Below are positions 1 through 8,209 of a stretch of 38,920 bases of DNA, in pieces. The number at the start of each line of letters is the position of its first letter. Position 1 is the first letter of the stretch. The position numbers were made by a program, and so were the translations under genes. The stretch is from Actinomadura soli (GTDB taxonomy: Bacteria; Actinomycetota; Actinomycetes; Streptosporangiales; Streptosporangiaceae), in the NCBI RefSeq assembly GCF_005889715.1, contig NZ_VCKW01000053.1:1-38920 (forward strand). Reading direction: 5' to 3'. Under the pieces are notes generated by a model. That model searched no databases, was not told where the DNA came from, and saw only the letters and a program-made list of their open reading frames with translations.

Positions 1-595
1 CCCCCGCCCTGCGTCCGCCGCGGTTCGCTCCCGGCACCGTGCGCTCGCGGGGATGCTCTTCGCCTTCGCCCTGCTGCTCACCGCGTGCGGCGGCACATCG
101 AAGGCGAGCGATCCTTCGGAGGCCAAGCCGAAACACAACGCCGACGATGTCATGTACCTGCAGATGATGATCGTGCATCGCCAGCAGGCACTGGACATGG
201 CCCGGCTGGTCCCCGACCGCTCCCGTCGCGCGGAAGTCCAGAAGCTCGCCACCGCGGTCGAGAAGGACAGCAGCGGTGAGGTGAAGCAAATGACCTCATG
301 GCTCACCTCATGGTCGAAGCCGACGGCGCTGCAGGGGCCTGCGAACTCCCACGCCGCCCACGGCGGCCTTCCTGCCATCGGCCCGGCGGAGATGAAGGCA
401 CTGAAACAGGCCGAAGGCCGCGGTTTCGACATCACATTCCTCAACCTGCTCCTCGGCCACCAGCACAACGCGGTGGAGATGTCAAAGGTGGAAATGAGCA
501 AGGGAGCCAATCCCGCCGCAAAAACCTACGCCAAAGGCGTCATGGAAAGCACCAGCAAGATGATCGGTCAACTGCTCGGCCTGCTCAACAGCTGA
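1..595 (+). CDS. DUF305 family lipoprotein, 5' end outside window
   Basis: The reading frame is open from the first bases of the window, so the true start is probably upstream. An ATG at 53 would begin directly in a hydrophobic stretch without the usual basic leader, while the upstream in-frame codons are Arg-rich. The lipobox is L-T-A-C followed by two Gly, so the mature protein is likely membrane-anchored on the outside of the cell. DUF305 makes up most of the mature protein: a first helix with MMIVHRQQALDMA and a second with LLLGHQHNAVEMSKVEM. Both are His/Met-rich helical segments typical of this ferritin-like fold, whose members often sit near metal-handling genes. The exact function is unknown. 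A truncated paralogue lies at 19919-20353. A strong hairpin terminator follows the stop codon. Confidence 0.85.
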   Translation, partial: PRPASAAVRSRHRALAGMLFAFALLLTACGGTSKASDPSEAKPKHNADDVMYLQMMIVHRQQALDMARLVPDRSRRAEVQKLATAVEKDSSGEVKQMTSWLTSWSKPTALQGPANSHAAHGGLPAIGPAEMKALKQAEGRGFDITFLNLLLGHQHNAVEMSKVEMSKGANPAAKTYAKGVMESTSKMIGQLLGLLNS

Positions 596-626
596 CACCC
601 GAGAGGCGCCCGGGCCACCTACAGCC

Positions 627-663
627 TGAGCGGGTCCTCGACGCTACGTCGAGGACCCGCTCA
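627..663. terminator. Perfect 17-bp hairpin, bidirectional terminator
   Basis: Arms at 627-643 and 647-663 are exact reverse complements with a 3-nt loop (CTA). It starts 31 bases after the DUF305 stop codon. The next gene (986-2200) runs toward it from the other side, so it probably serves convergent transcription. There is no strong T-run, as is common in actinomycetes. Confidence 0.8.
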
Positions 664-985
664 CGGCTCGACGGGACGCTCACCCGGCAAGAACCCAGCA
701 GGTACTCCATGCGATCTGGCCGAGTTCGCCGTCCACGCAGAGCCCGGGACCGGCTCGCCGAACACATGTCGACGACGCGTGCGCACGCTTTCACGTCGCG
801 GACCACCGGTGGTGTGGGGCCACCGGGCCACAACGACACGCAGTAGAAACGCCCTTGATTGATCAGCACAAGTGTGTCGCGGGGTAGGACGCGATCGTCT
901 CGGCGGGCCGCTTCGCGGCGTCCAGCGCCAATCCAGCGGCACGCAGTGTCGGTGAGCACGCGGTCCCCTGAAGCAAGCATGTCGT

Positions 986-2200
986 CTAGTTCAGGCGGCG
1001 GGTAGTGACGGTCGCGGCGTCATCGACGATGCGGGATCTGGCGTCGGTGAGGGTCACGGAAATGGTGGCCAGATCCGTCTTCTGGAAACCGTTGCGGTCC
1101 ATTTTGTCGACGGCGGTGACTTTCACAGACCGCTCCTTCCCGTCGCAGACTGGGATGATCTTGCCGCGAGCGCCGGCGACGGCATCGACCGTGGCGTTGA
1201 GCGCGACGATGTCGCTGCGTGGGGCGCAACGGTACTTGACCGCGATGGTGACGCCGTTGCCCGTGCTGTTCGCCGCCGCTCCGGTGATGGCGATTGTGGC
1301 GTGGAGGTCGGCGCCGTCCGGCGAGAACGGGTTCGTGATCACCCCGGCCAGCGCCTCCGACACTGCCGCTGTCACCGCCGCCGCTGAAATGATCAGTGCG
1401 ATCAGAACACGCCATCCGCGCCTGGGAGCGGGCCGGGGAACCGCGGGAGCGGCGATCTGCCGCGGGTGGATCATTGCTTCCCGCTCGCTCACCAGATCGC
1501 GTTCGGTGAGCGTGGCGGTCCTGAGACTCTCGAGCATGGACGGTGGGGGATCTGCCGGCGGCAGAGGTCCGTGCAGGCGTTGCCAGCATGTCTGCCAATG
1601 CTCCAGGACGACAGGCGAAGCATCGCAGAGCGAGAGCACTTGCAGTACGTCGTCCAGGGTGGGCCGGCGGCCCCGGCCGCTGAGAAGATTGGAGAGCGTG
1701 GTGCGCGACAGATTCGTCGGGAACTCGGTGGCGTTGTGAGACCGGGCTGAGAGCTCTCGGAGGCTGACGCCGGCGCGGAGGCGGAACCGGTTCAGGGCAT
1801 CCATGAGCTGAGTCGTCGTCTGCGCTGCCGCGGGGTCGATATCGGTCTCACCCGGTCCTGGCGGCTGGACGGACTCGGGCGAGGGCTGTGCCTCCTGGTC
1901 GGCAGAGTCGGATTCGGCGGCGGCGTTCGTGACGCTGACGGCAGCGGCGAGCTGCCATCGGGGCAGCCATTCGGCAGGGTCCGCGCCGCACGCTCTGACA
2001 AAGGCCTGTGTCACCTCCCAGGTCGGGAGCTTGCGGCCCGCGGCGGCCTGGGACAAAGCGGTGACGGAGTAGTGGACGCGTTTGGCCATCTCCCGGTAGG
2101 TGGGCATCGGGACGGCTGAGTCACGCAGGTCGCGCAGAGTGCAGGCGAATGCCGCGACTGGGCCGGTCTGCGGATCGAGGTGGTTTTGCGGGCGTGGCAC
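986..2200 (-). CDS. Membrane-anchored double-HTH (XRE-like) regulator
   Basis: 404 residues with a GTG start at 2200, preceded by GGGAG at normal spacing. Residues 15-85 form an XRE-like helix-turn-helix (YREMAKRVHYSVTALSQAAAGR, shown here only in part as a motif around residues 35-56). A second HTH lies at about 130-210 (motif FRLRAGVSLRELSARS, then TLSNLLSGRGRRP). A Pro-rich linker follows, then one membrane helix at about 264-287, then an outside domain of roughly 115 residues that looks beta-rich with two Cys. The architecture suggests a one-component transmembrane regulator: DNA binding inside, sensing outside. The ligand and target are unknown. The upstream gene on the same strand encodes a small membrane protein and may be a partner. 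Assignment of the fold is by motif; the function is inference. Confidence 0.75.
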   Translation of the reverse strand: MPRPQNHLDPQTGPVAAFACTLRDLRDSAVPMPTYREMAKRVHYSVTALSQAAAGRKLPTWEVTQAFVRACGADPAEWLPRWQLAAAVSVTNAAAESDSADQEAQPSPESVQPPGPGETDIDPAAAQTTTQLMDALNRFRLRAGVSLRELSARSHNATEFPTNLSRTTLSNLLSGRGRRPTLDDVLQVLSLCDASPVVLEHWQTCWQRLHGPLPPADPPPSMLESLRTATLTERDLVSEREAMIHPRQIAAPAVPRPAPRRGWRVLIALIISAAAVTAAVSEALAGVITNPFSPDGADLHATIAITGAAANSTGNGVTIAVKYRCAPRSDIVALNATVDAVAGARGKIIPVCDGKERSVKVTAVDKMDRNGFQKTDLATISVTLTDARSRIVDDAATVTTRRLN

Positions 2201-2281
2201 TGGTGGCTCCCAGCGACAAGGCGCCGGTCTGGCCGGCCCGGCCGAGGGTCTCGCAACGGCAAGAACCCCGGCCGAGCCGTC

Positions 2282-2473
2282 TCAGTCCTCGTCGCGGCGG
2301 GCCGGGCGGCGGGTGATCTCGACGGCGGCGGCCACGGTCGTGATCGCGGCCGGCAGCGTGAGACCGGCCGCCAGCAGGACGACGATGACCACCACGAGGG
2401 CGACCAGGATGACGACCTGCCGCCCGGGTACGGGGAGACACGCTCCGTCGTCGCGGGATGAAGGGACGTGCAT
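2282..2473 (-). CDS. Small single-helix membrane protein
   Basis: 63 residues, ATG at 2473 preceded by GAGAGG with good spacing, which supports translation. The protein has a short polar N-terminus, a very hydrophobic segment at about residues 19-50 rich in Val, Ile and Leu, and a charged tail (ITRRPARRDED). No family is recognised. It lies 81 bases upstream of the membrane-anchored HTH gene on the same strand, so co-transcription and a membrane partnership are possible but unproven. Confidence 0.55.
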   Translation of the reverse strand: MHVPSSRDDGACLPVPGRQVVILVALVVVIVVLLAAGLTLPAAITTVAAAVEITRRPARRDED

Positions 2474-2527
2474 TTCGCGGACCTCTCGGATTGGGCGCCG
2501 GGGCGGGCATGAGATCGTCTGGCGATC

Positions 2528-2713
2528 TCATCCCGGCGCTGGCTCGGGTGGACTGATGAAGCGAGGCCCTCCGGCGATGCCGGAGACGATTGCCGTCGTC
2601 CCGGCGCGAAGGGGAACCCACCTCCAATGGTTCCCGCCCCCGATGCGGCCGGGAAGGTCTTTGCCGTCACCCGTTGTTTCGAAGTCTCGTCCATCCGTAG
2701 TGGTGAACAACAC
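2528..2713 (-). CDS. Possible small hypothetical protein
   Basis: 61 residues from a GTG at 2713. The frame has fair but not strong third-position GC bias (about 69 percent by my count) and no clear ribosome binding site. There are no recognisable domains, and the C-terminus is Pro/Gly-rich. It is colinear with the two leftward genes that follow. It may be a real small gene or a leftover of a larger one. Confidence 0.3.
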   Translation of the reverse strand: MLFTTTDGRDFETTGDGKDLPGRIGGGNHWRWVPLRAGTTAIVSGIAGGPRFISPPEPAPG

Positions 2714-2725
2714 CGCCGCAAATGA

Positions 2726-2940
2726 TCAGTTTGTTTCCATTCCTGATGCGCACCCGAGGACTTCTGAACCATCGACGCAGGTAGAGGCGTTGTTCGCGGT
2801 GGCGTGATGTCCTCGTCCGAGCGGCATGCCTTGCCGGACATCGGGCAGATCCGCGTTACTGAACATGCCTGCGTCCAGCGCCCGTCCGAAGCGGATGATC
2901 TGCGGCGTGAGCAGCGGAGTCCTCCCCGGGCTCGGGTGGC
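2726..2940 (-). pseudogene. Protein-like fragment without a start, possible gene remnant
   Basis: On the minus strand a frame ending with TGA at 2726-2728 reads like real protein around LLTPQIIRFGRALDAGMFSN and then DVRQGMPLGRGH. No convincing start or ribosome binding site is present, and the reading becomes low-quality upstream of about 2940. No family is recognised. It is best seen as a decayed or very short gene at the head of the leftward group. Confidence 0.25.
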
Positions 2941-3367
2941 ATCCGCACCGTTGGGGTCTCCTGTTGCCGCAGGGGGCCCCAAAGCATTTCGGTCAGGATC
3001 CGACCCTGCCTGACTACCGTCCGTTACCAGCGCGCTGACCAGACGCAGCCCGCGGTACGCCGTGGCGGGCAACGATCCCGGTGTCTGACCCCACCGGGTG
3101 ATTCGGGCAACTCGGGCGGATCGTCGCGGCGAGCCGTGTCGGCGACGACCGTGGATGCGCCGTTGCGAATGGATCCCACGGCCGCGACGGAGGACCGTTG
3201 CCGAGGAGCGTCGCCACGAGGTGGGTCCTCACTCGAGGTTTCCGTGGGATCGGCCGGTCAGAACCAGATCCTGAAATTCGGCGCGCTTCCGTGTCGAGAA
3301 TGTGGCCCTGGCTCCGTCCTGGCTATACCGGTGGCCACCACGGCCGCGCGACCAGGGAGGAAGCACC
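2941..3367. other. Intergenic stretch, nothing supported
   Basis: No frame on either strand combines codon bias, a start with a ribosome binding site, and a recognisable motif. The last bases hold the Shine-Dalgarno sequence of the VOC gene. The promoter for that gene is presumably here but no clear hexamers were found. Confidence 0.4.
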
Positions 3368-3808
3368 ATGACGATACGGCGGATGGACAACGTCCTCATC
3401 GTTGTCAACGATCTTGAGGCCGCGATCGCGTTCTTCACCGAGCTCGGCATGGAGCTGGAAGGGAAGGCGCTCGTCGAGGGAAGCTGGGCCGACCGTGTCG
3501 TCGGGCTCGACGGCGTCCGCGCCGACATCGTCATGATGCGGACCCCGGACGGCCACGGGCGGGTCGAGCTGACGAGGTTCCACACGCCGTCGGCGATCAG
3601 CAGTGAACCGCAGAACGCATCGGCGAACACCCTGGGAATACGTCGCATCATGTTCACCGTCGAAGACCTCGATGACATCCTCGCCCGCCTGCTCACCCAC
3701 GGCGCCGAACTCGTGGGCGAGGTGGCGCAGTACGAGGACAGCTACCGGCTCTGCTTCGTCCGCGGCCCCGATGGGTTCATCGTCGGCCTGTCCGAGCAAC
3801 TCGGCTGA
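3368..3808 (+). CDS. VOC (glyoxalase/bleomycin-resistance fold) protein
   Basis: 146 residues. The ATG at 3368 is preceded by GGAGGAAG at ideal spacing, so this start is preferred over in-frame upstream starts. Two beta-alpha-beta-beta-beta halves are visible: RRMDNVLIVVNDLEAAIAFF opens the first and RRIMFTVEDLDDILARL opens the second. The first half keeps a Glu in VELTRF. The usual metal-ligand Glu near the C-terminus appears to be Gly in FIVGLSEQL, so classical glyoxalase I metal binding is doubtful. The family covers glyoxalases, dioxygenases and antibiotic-binding proteins. The substrate is unknown and the protein is probably cytosolic. It appears monocistronic. Confidence 0.85.
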   Translation: MTIRRMDNVLIVVNDLEAAIAFFTELGMELEGKALVEGSWADRVVGLDGVRADIVMMRTPDGHGRVELTRFHTPSAISSEPQNASANTLGIRRIMFTVEDLDDILARLLTHGAELVGEVAQYEDSYRLCFVRGPDGFIVGLSEQLG

Positions 3809-4093
3809 CCGCCTGCCCAGGCCGGACGGCGAACCCGTTCCGTCCGACACACGATCCGCATTGCCGCAGGTAACGGAGGTCCGCATCGGCCTGAAGGGTG
3901 GGTGACACGTTCTGCCAATGGCATCATCGGCCGGGCACCTCCTGTCGGTTCATGACCGCGAAATGGCCCTGTAGCCGTGGAAGTCGCGATATCACTAGTG
4001 TGGACATTTGCCTGACGTCACCGGTTTCCCCGAAAGCGCTCGGGAACGGTGGCCGGCGGTCCCACGGTGGGCGACCGAGCGGTGGGAGTGGAC

Positions 4094-4699
4094 GTGGCCA
4101 GGACTGACAAGTGTTTGTCAACGGCCTTACGAGCGGCACAGCGTGGAGACCAGGACGCTTTCCGCAGGTTGTATCGAGCCGTCCAGCCGCGGCTGTTGCG
4201 TTACCTGTTCGTGCTGGTGGGCGAGGCCGCCGACCAGGTGACGGCACAGACCTGGCGGGAGATCACGGACGGCCTGGGCGACTTCCGCGGCGATTTCCAG
4301 CGCTTCCGTGGCTGGGTCACGGTGATCGGCCGCAGGCGAGCCCTCGAGCATCTGAGTGGGCGCGGTTCGCCTGCGCCTGTCCACGCGCAGCAGCCCGCGC
4401 GGGCGGCGGGCCACGACGACGCCGGTCGCGTGGCCGAGCCGCTGTCCGCCGACGCCGCGATCGCGCTGATCGGCGGTCTGCCCGCCGACCAGGGCGAGGC
4501 GGTGCTGCTTCGTGTCGTGATGGGCCTGGACACCCGGCAGACGGCCGAGATCTTGGGCAGGAGCGCCGAGGCCGTCCAGGCGACCGCCTGCCAGGGGCTG
4601 CGGAACCTGGCCGACCGCCTGCAGCGCACAGTCGCGGCACCGCGGACGGCGGACGAGCCGGGAGCCGCCGCACCGCACCCGGCCCCGGGCGACCGGTAG
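4094..4699 (+). CDS. ECF-type RNA polymerase sigma factor
   Basis: 201 residues if started at the GTG at 4094, which has GGGAG five bases upstream. Other in-frame GTGs exist at 4049, 4067, 4082 and 4088, so the start is uncertain. Region sigma-2 is seen in FRRLYRAVQPRLLRYLFVLV through FRGWVTVIGRRRALEHL, and sigma-4 in GLDTRQTAEILGRSAEAVQ. A linker of about 45 residues separates them. The tail is Ala/Pro-rich. ECF sigma factors redirect RNA polymerase to stress or envelope genes. The next gene, 63 bases downstream, encodes a membrane protein with a cytosolic N-terminus that could act as its anti-sigma factor, though no zinc anti-sigma motif is present. Confidence 0.8.
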   Translation: MARTDKCLSTALRAAQRGDQDAFRRLYRAVQPRLLRYLFVLVGEAADQVTAQTWREITDGLGDFRGDFQRFRGWVTVIGRRRALEHLSGRGSPAPVHAQQPARAAGHDDAGRVAEPLSADAAIALIGGLPADQGEAVLLRVVMGLDTRQTAEILGRSAEAVQATACQGLRNLADRLQRTVAAPRTADEPGAAAPHPAPGDR

Positions 4700-4762
4700 G
4701 ACGAGGGGCCACGGTGAAACCGCCTGTGAATGCGACACCGAGGGGCATGAGGTGACCCGCCC

Positions 4763-5512
4763 ATGAGCTTTGATCGCCGCCACGGCGACCGAACCACAGA
4801 CCGGGAACTCGACGAGGACACCGCCGAGGACCTCCTGGGAGGCATCTGGCGAGACCCGAAGACGGCCGCGCATCCCGTCGCGGGCCTGCTCGCCGCCGCC
4901 ACCGCCCCGCCGAGTGAGCGGGAACTCGAGGGCGAGGACGCGGCCGCAGCCGCCTTCCGGCAGGCCCGGCTCGGCTCGCGACGCGGTCGTGGTCACGGCC
5001 GAACGGCGCACCGCGCGCTGCTGGAGCTCGTCACCGCCAAGGCGATCATCGCTTTGGCGGTCGCCGGGACGGCGGCGGGCGGCGCCGCCCTGGCCGCGAA
5101 CACCGGTCATCTGCCCGTCCTGGAATCGCCGTCGAGCTCACCGGCTCCACCTTCAGCCACCGCCACGAAGTCGACCAGTCCCGCTCCCACGTCCGGACAC
5201 CCGCGACACAGCCCACCACCCGGGGCGTCCTCGGGCCCCGGATCGCAGCACTCGTCCACGCCGGCGGCGCTCTGCCGCGCCTACCTGGCCACCAAGAAGG
5301 CCGACCGGGACAGGAAGCCGAAGGCGCCCCCGGAAGCCTCCGCCTCAGAGTTCGCCCCGCTGATCGCCGCCGCGGGCGGCCCCGACAAGGTCCCCGGCTA
5401 CTGCGCGAAGGTCCTGACCGGCAAGGAGAAGAAGCCGGGCAAGGAGACACCAAAGAAGAAGCCGGAAGACCCCGACAAGAAAGAGAAGAAGAAAGCGAAG
5501 CAGAAAGAGTAG
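4763..5512 (+). CDS. Single-pass membrane protein, possible anti-sigma partner
   Basis: 249 residues. An ATG at 4763 follows a GAGGTG element. The acidic N-terminal region (DEDTAEDLLGGIWRDP) is probably cytosolic. One membrane helix lies at about residues 88-110 (AKAIIALAVAGTAAGGAAL). A Ser/Thr/Pro-rich stalk follows, then a short domain with two Cys (AALCRAYLATKK and GYCAKVL). The protein ends in an extremely Lys-rich tail, with 15 Lys in the last 34 residues. It lacks the His-x3-Cys-x2-Cys motif of zinc anti-sigma factors. Its position after the ECF gene and its topology suggest sigma-factor control, but this is inference. The basic tail could bind teichoic acids, other polyanions or nucleic acid outside the cell. 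Confidence 0.6.
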   Translation: MSFDRRHGDRTTDRELDEDTAEDLLGGIWRDPKTAAHPVAGLLAAATAPPSERELEGEDAAAAAFRQARLGSRRGRGHGRTAHRALLELVTAKAIIALAVAGTAAGGAALAANTGHLPVLESPSSSPAPPSATATKSTSPAPTSGHPRHSPPPGASSGPGSQHSSTPAALCRAYLATKKADRDRKPKAPPEASASEFAPLIAAAGGPDKVPGYCAKVLTGKEKKPGKETPKKKPEDPDKKEKKKAKQKE

Positions 5513-5762
5513 GGAAGTTCAGATACGGGGAGTTTCTCGCTCGTGAACGCCCGGCTGCGACGGCAGATCACCTCGAGTCGAGCAAGAGGAAGAGCGGGCG
5601 TCCGGGGCCCGCACGCTAGGACGTTCCCCTCGGTGCCGCAACTGAGCGTGGGCGTACCATTCTCTGACCGGGCACTCTAGCGGGCTGCGCGCTTCTGGAT
5701 CCATGGTGCGTCCAGTTCGCTACAGTAAGAGGGTCGCAGCGACACGAGGAGAAGGGCAAGAA

Positions 5763-6089
5763 ATGGCTCAAAAGGTACAGGTCACCATGACTGACGACCT
5801 CGATGGTGGCGAGGCCGAGGAGACCATCTCCTTCGCCCTCGATGGCAAGGCGTACGAAATCGACTTGAGCGAGAAGAACGCGAACAAACTCCGGCGTACC
5901 CTGCACACCTACATGGAAAGCGGTCGCAGGCTCAAGGCCACACGGGGCGGACGGCCGGTGAGCCGTGGCACCAGCAGCCGTGAACGGTCGGCCGAGATCC
6001 GCAATTGGGCGCGGCAAGCCGGTATCAAGGTCAACGACCGGGGGCGCATTCCCGCGAACGTGGTCGAGAAGTACGAGGCCGCGCACTAG
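5763..6089 (+). CDS. lsr2: Lsr2 nucleoid-associated protein
   Basis: 108 residues, with an ATG at 5763 behind a strong GAGGAGAAGGG element. The N-terminal dimerisation domain starts MAQKVQVTMTDDLDGGEAEE, and the C-terminal DNA-binding domain carries RNWARQAGIKVNDRGRIP, with the RGR AT-hook-like loop that inserts into the minor groove. Length and both domains match the family. Lsr2 is the H-NS-like silencer of AT-rich, often horizontally acquired DNA in actinobacteria. It appears monocistronic; a TACAGT element at 5721-5726 could be its -10 box, but no good -35 was found. Actinomycetes often carry two Lsr2 copies, and which one this is cannot be told from the window. Confidence 0.95.
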   Translation: MAQKVQVTMTDDLDGGEAEETISFALDGKAYEIDLSEKNANKLRRTLHTYMESGRRLKATRGGRPVSRGTSSRERSAEIRNWARQAGIKVNDRGRIPANVVEKYEAAH

Positions 6090-6315
6090 CGGGCCCGGCA
6101 CGGCCCTGCGCTGCCGCCGTCGGGGGGATGGTGTCGGTGACCTTGGTCGCCATCGCCGCCGACATCGACGAGATCGTGGTCCGGTCCGCAGTGGGCCCTC
6201 GTGCCCGAGGGCTCGCCGGATCGCCATCCTCGGCCATCCCGGCGTCCTCGCTGACCATGCCGCACACCTCCGATCATCCCGAAGCCGGACGTCAGGCGGT
6301 TACTTCCGCGCGGGC

Positions 6316-6825
6316 TCACCGCAGGAATGCGTAGAGGCTTCCTGAGAGGAAGACACCCGCGATGAAGATGGAAAAGGCGTTGCCCAGGTAAGCCGTGCTA
6401 CGCCAACGAGGACGCACCGACGTCACACGCTCCACCATTCGGAGTTCGTCGACGCCGACGCGCTGCGCGAGCTGGTCCTGGAGAACCGCCAAAGGAGCCG
6501 CCGCGGCTGCCAGGTACTCGCGAGAACGCTTTCCCAGTAGTGCGAAGACCAGAGCGGAGACCGAGGCGGCAAGTCCGCAGAAGCCTGCGACCACGTCCAA
6601 TTTCGCTTGCAACGACGCGATGTAGGCGGCCACGTAGCCGGCGATCGCGAAGAGGTAGAGGTTCGCGGCCTGCATCCGGTAGCCCATACTCGCCGTGTAC
6701 CAGGCCCACGCGTGGTTCAGCGAGCCGTGCAGGTCGTCCGGGTCGTGCCCGCCAGAAGCCATGACCAGATTATCTGGGATCGCCCGGCTTTGGTCGGCGG
6801 GAACCCGCTGATGGTCTACCGTCAT
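6316..6825 (-). CDS. SLATT-like small membrane protein
   Basis: 169 residues using the ATG at 6825. The frame continues upstream but loses protein character, and no strong ribosome binding site marks the start; an ATG at 6762 is also possible. After an N-terminal segment comes HAWAWYTASMGYRMQAANLY, an amphipathic helix leading into two close membrane helices (about residues 50-70 and 76-98). A cytosolic segment with a Val-Leu-Gln-Asp-Gln-Leu motif follows, then a last hydrophobic helix at the C-terminus. The Trp-Tyr...Arg...Asn pattern before paired helices resembles SLATT/RipA-type membrane proteins, several of which are effectors in nucleotide-signalling defence systems. No cyclase or nucleotide sensor lies beside it here. 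Family placement is tentative. Confidence 0.6.
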   Translation of the reverse strand: MTVDHQRVPADQSRAIPDNLVMASGGHDPDDLHGSLNHAWAWYTASMGYRMQAANLYLFAIAGYVAAYIASLQAKLDVVAGFCGLAASVSALVFALLGKRSREYLAAAAAPLAVLQDQLAQRVGVDELRMVERVTSVRPRWRSTAYLGNAFSIFIAGVFLSGSLYAFLR

Positions 6826-7376
6826 CGTCCCGCGACGACGACTCTCTTCAGCGGTCGGCCACGTGAACGCCGACCAAGATAACGCCGTGCGGCAGCCCGC
6901 CATCCGCACCTCGCTCGGGCCGCGAGTGCGTCGTGGCGGGTCGGCGTACCAGTGCGTCGAACCCGCCCAGCGGCGATCCTCCGCGCGATGGACTTGGCCG
7001 ACGGAGGGATGGGCCTTGGGCTGTGGCGCTATGACGATGCCGTGCCGGTCCTGCAACGCTTCCTGCATCTCCGCGAATCACGGCCGCTGCGCAGGATTCT
7101 GGCGGAGCTGCTGCAGGATCCGGAGTGACGCTCCCGGGATGGGCGCCGGTTCGTCCAACCCGAATCCATGTGCTCGACGCCGCCGCGTCCGACGTCGTGT
7201 CTGGTGGAGCACTTAGTGCGTGATGGCCGGCAGGAGGGGCGAGTTCGCGCCCCGGCCTGCCGGCCGCTCAACGCCGTGAACGCACCCGTGCCCCGCGGCG
7301 GACGGTGGCAGGGCGGGGGCCGTGCCCCGCCCCGAGTCCGCGTGACCGGGCCCGGTGAACGTTCGTGGTCACCGCG
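6826..7376. other. Intergenic region with a possible decayed reading frame
   Basis: On the minus strand about 7000-7160 reads as LRILQQLRQNPAQRP, an in-frame stop, then FAEMQEALQDRHGIVIAP. This looks like a once-coding stretch broken by a nonsense codon, but no family is recognised. The rest holds nothing supported apart from the hairpin at 7311-7332. Confidence 0.3.
7311..7332 (-). terminator. Hairpin downstream of the DUF4360 gene
   Basis: GGGCGGGG at 7311-7318 pairs with CCCCGCCC at 7325-7332 across a 6-nt loop. It lies 45 bases beyond the stop codon of the leftward DUF4360 gene. No T-run follows. Confidence 0.45.
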
Positions 7377-8042
7377 TTAGCAACGCTTCCAGGCCAGGTG
7401 GTAGGCCGAGTTGGCGTACGCGGATTCCACCGCGATGAAGCTGGGCTCCTCGGAGTCGCCCGCGTTCACCCGCACTTCAGTGTTGATGTTCAGGTTGCGG
7501 CTCTCGCCGCACGGCTTGTAGACGAGCTCGGGCCGGCTGATCCTGTCGGTGAACCGCCAGCTGCGGTTGTAGGGGCCCTCGATCGTGTGGGTCACCGATC
7601 GCGTCTCGGAGCTGCCCTGGAAGTAGTAGCTCGTTCGCCGCACGGCGGAGGCTTCGGGCTCCACGTGGGCGAAGCCGCGGGACGAGATCCCGACGACCGC
7701 GTACGTGTAGTCCTCAGGGTGAGTGACCCGCACGTTGAGCTGGCAGTTCTTCCGGAACTCCGTCGGCGGGGCGTCGCCGCCGCCCCAGGCCAGGTACTTG
7801 TCGAAGGTGACGGTGAAGGCACCGCCGTCATCGGACGGGGTGACCTGCGCCGTCCCGGCCGGGCAGCCCGAGCCGAGTATCGTGGCGACCTCCATGGTCA
7901 CCCCGCGGGGCGGCTGGACGGACTGGGACTCGTTGCCTGTCTCGGGGCTGGTCTCGGAGGCGGCGGCGTAGGAAACGCCCGCCAGGGCGGGCAGGAGCAC
8001 AGCGGCGCCTACCACGATCCCCACACGTCTGTTGTTCATCAT
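7377..8042 (-). CDS. Secreted DUF4360 family protein
   Basis: 221 residues beginning with a Sec signal peptide (MMNNRRVGIVVGAAVLLPAL...SYAAA, cleavage near residue 27). The mature part contains GSGCPAGTAQV, FTVTFDKYLAWGG, and the paired segments KNCQLNVRV and FTDRISRPELVYKPCGE, which match the DUF4360 pattern of a beta-sandwich with conserved Cys. Length fits the family. The function is unknown; DUF4360 proteins are found secreted in actinobacteria and fungi. The gene is monocistronic, with a clear promoter at 8181-8209 giving a leader of about 130 nt, and a hairpin downstream. Confidence 0.85.
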   Translation of the reverse strand: MMNNRRVGIVVGAAVLLPALAGVSYAAASETSPETGNESQSVQPPRGVTMEVATILGSGCPAGTAQVTPSDDGGAFTVTFDKYLAWGGGDAPPTEFRKNCQLNVRVTHPEDYTYAVVGISSRGFAHVEPEASAVRRTSYYFQGSSETRSVTHTIEGPYNRSWRFTDRISRPELVYKPCGESRNLNINTEVRVNAGDSEEPSFIAVESAYANSAYHLAWKRC

Positions 8043-8180
8043 GGGTCGGGTCTCTCAGGAGGGGGTGGCCGCGACCTCGCCGTCGCACGCAAAATCGGCC
8101 AGCCGTAACCGGCGGATTCGCGGACACTTTGGCGGCCGGGGCTGAATGGCGATCCTCTCGGTTCGGAGAATCCATTGTGG

Positions 8181-8209
8181 AGACTATTCTTCATTCCGCT
8201 TAGGGTCAA
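8181..8209 (-). promoter_or_regulatory. Sigma-70-type promoter for the DUF4360 gene
   Basis: Read on the minus strand: a -35 box TTGACC (8209-8204), a 17-bp spacer and a -10 box TAGTCT (8186-8181). It lies in a local AT-rich patch upstream of the DUF4360 start at 8042, implying a leader of about 130 nt that could hold regulatory structure. Confidence 0.6.

Noticed and set aside
585..980. 131-codon minus-strand frame upstream of the double-HTH gene's end
   Set aside because: It runs through the perfect terminator hairpin, overlaps the DUF305 end, has mixed third-position bias and no known motif.
2011..3072. 353-codon minus-strand frame
   Set aside because: It overlaps the start of the HTH gene in another frame and is Arg/Pro/Ser-rich, typical of a shadow of GC-rich DNA.
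7345..7356. 12-bp perfect palindrome ACCGGGCCCGGT
   Set aside because: Short GC palindromes are expected often at this base composition, and no promoter lies next to it.
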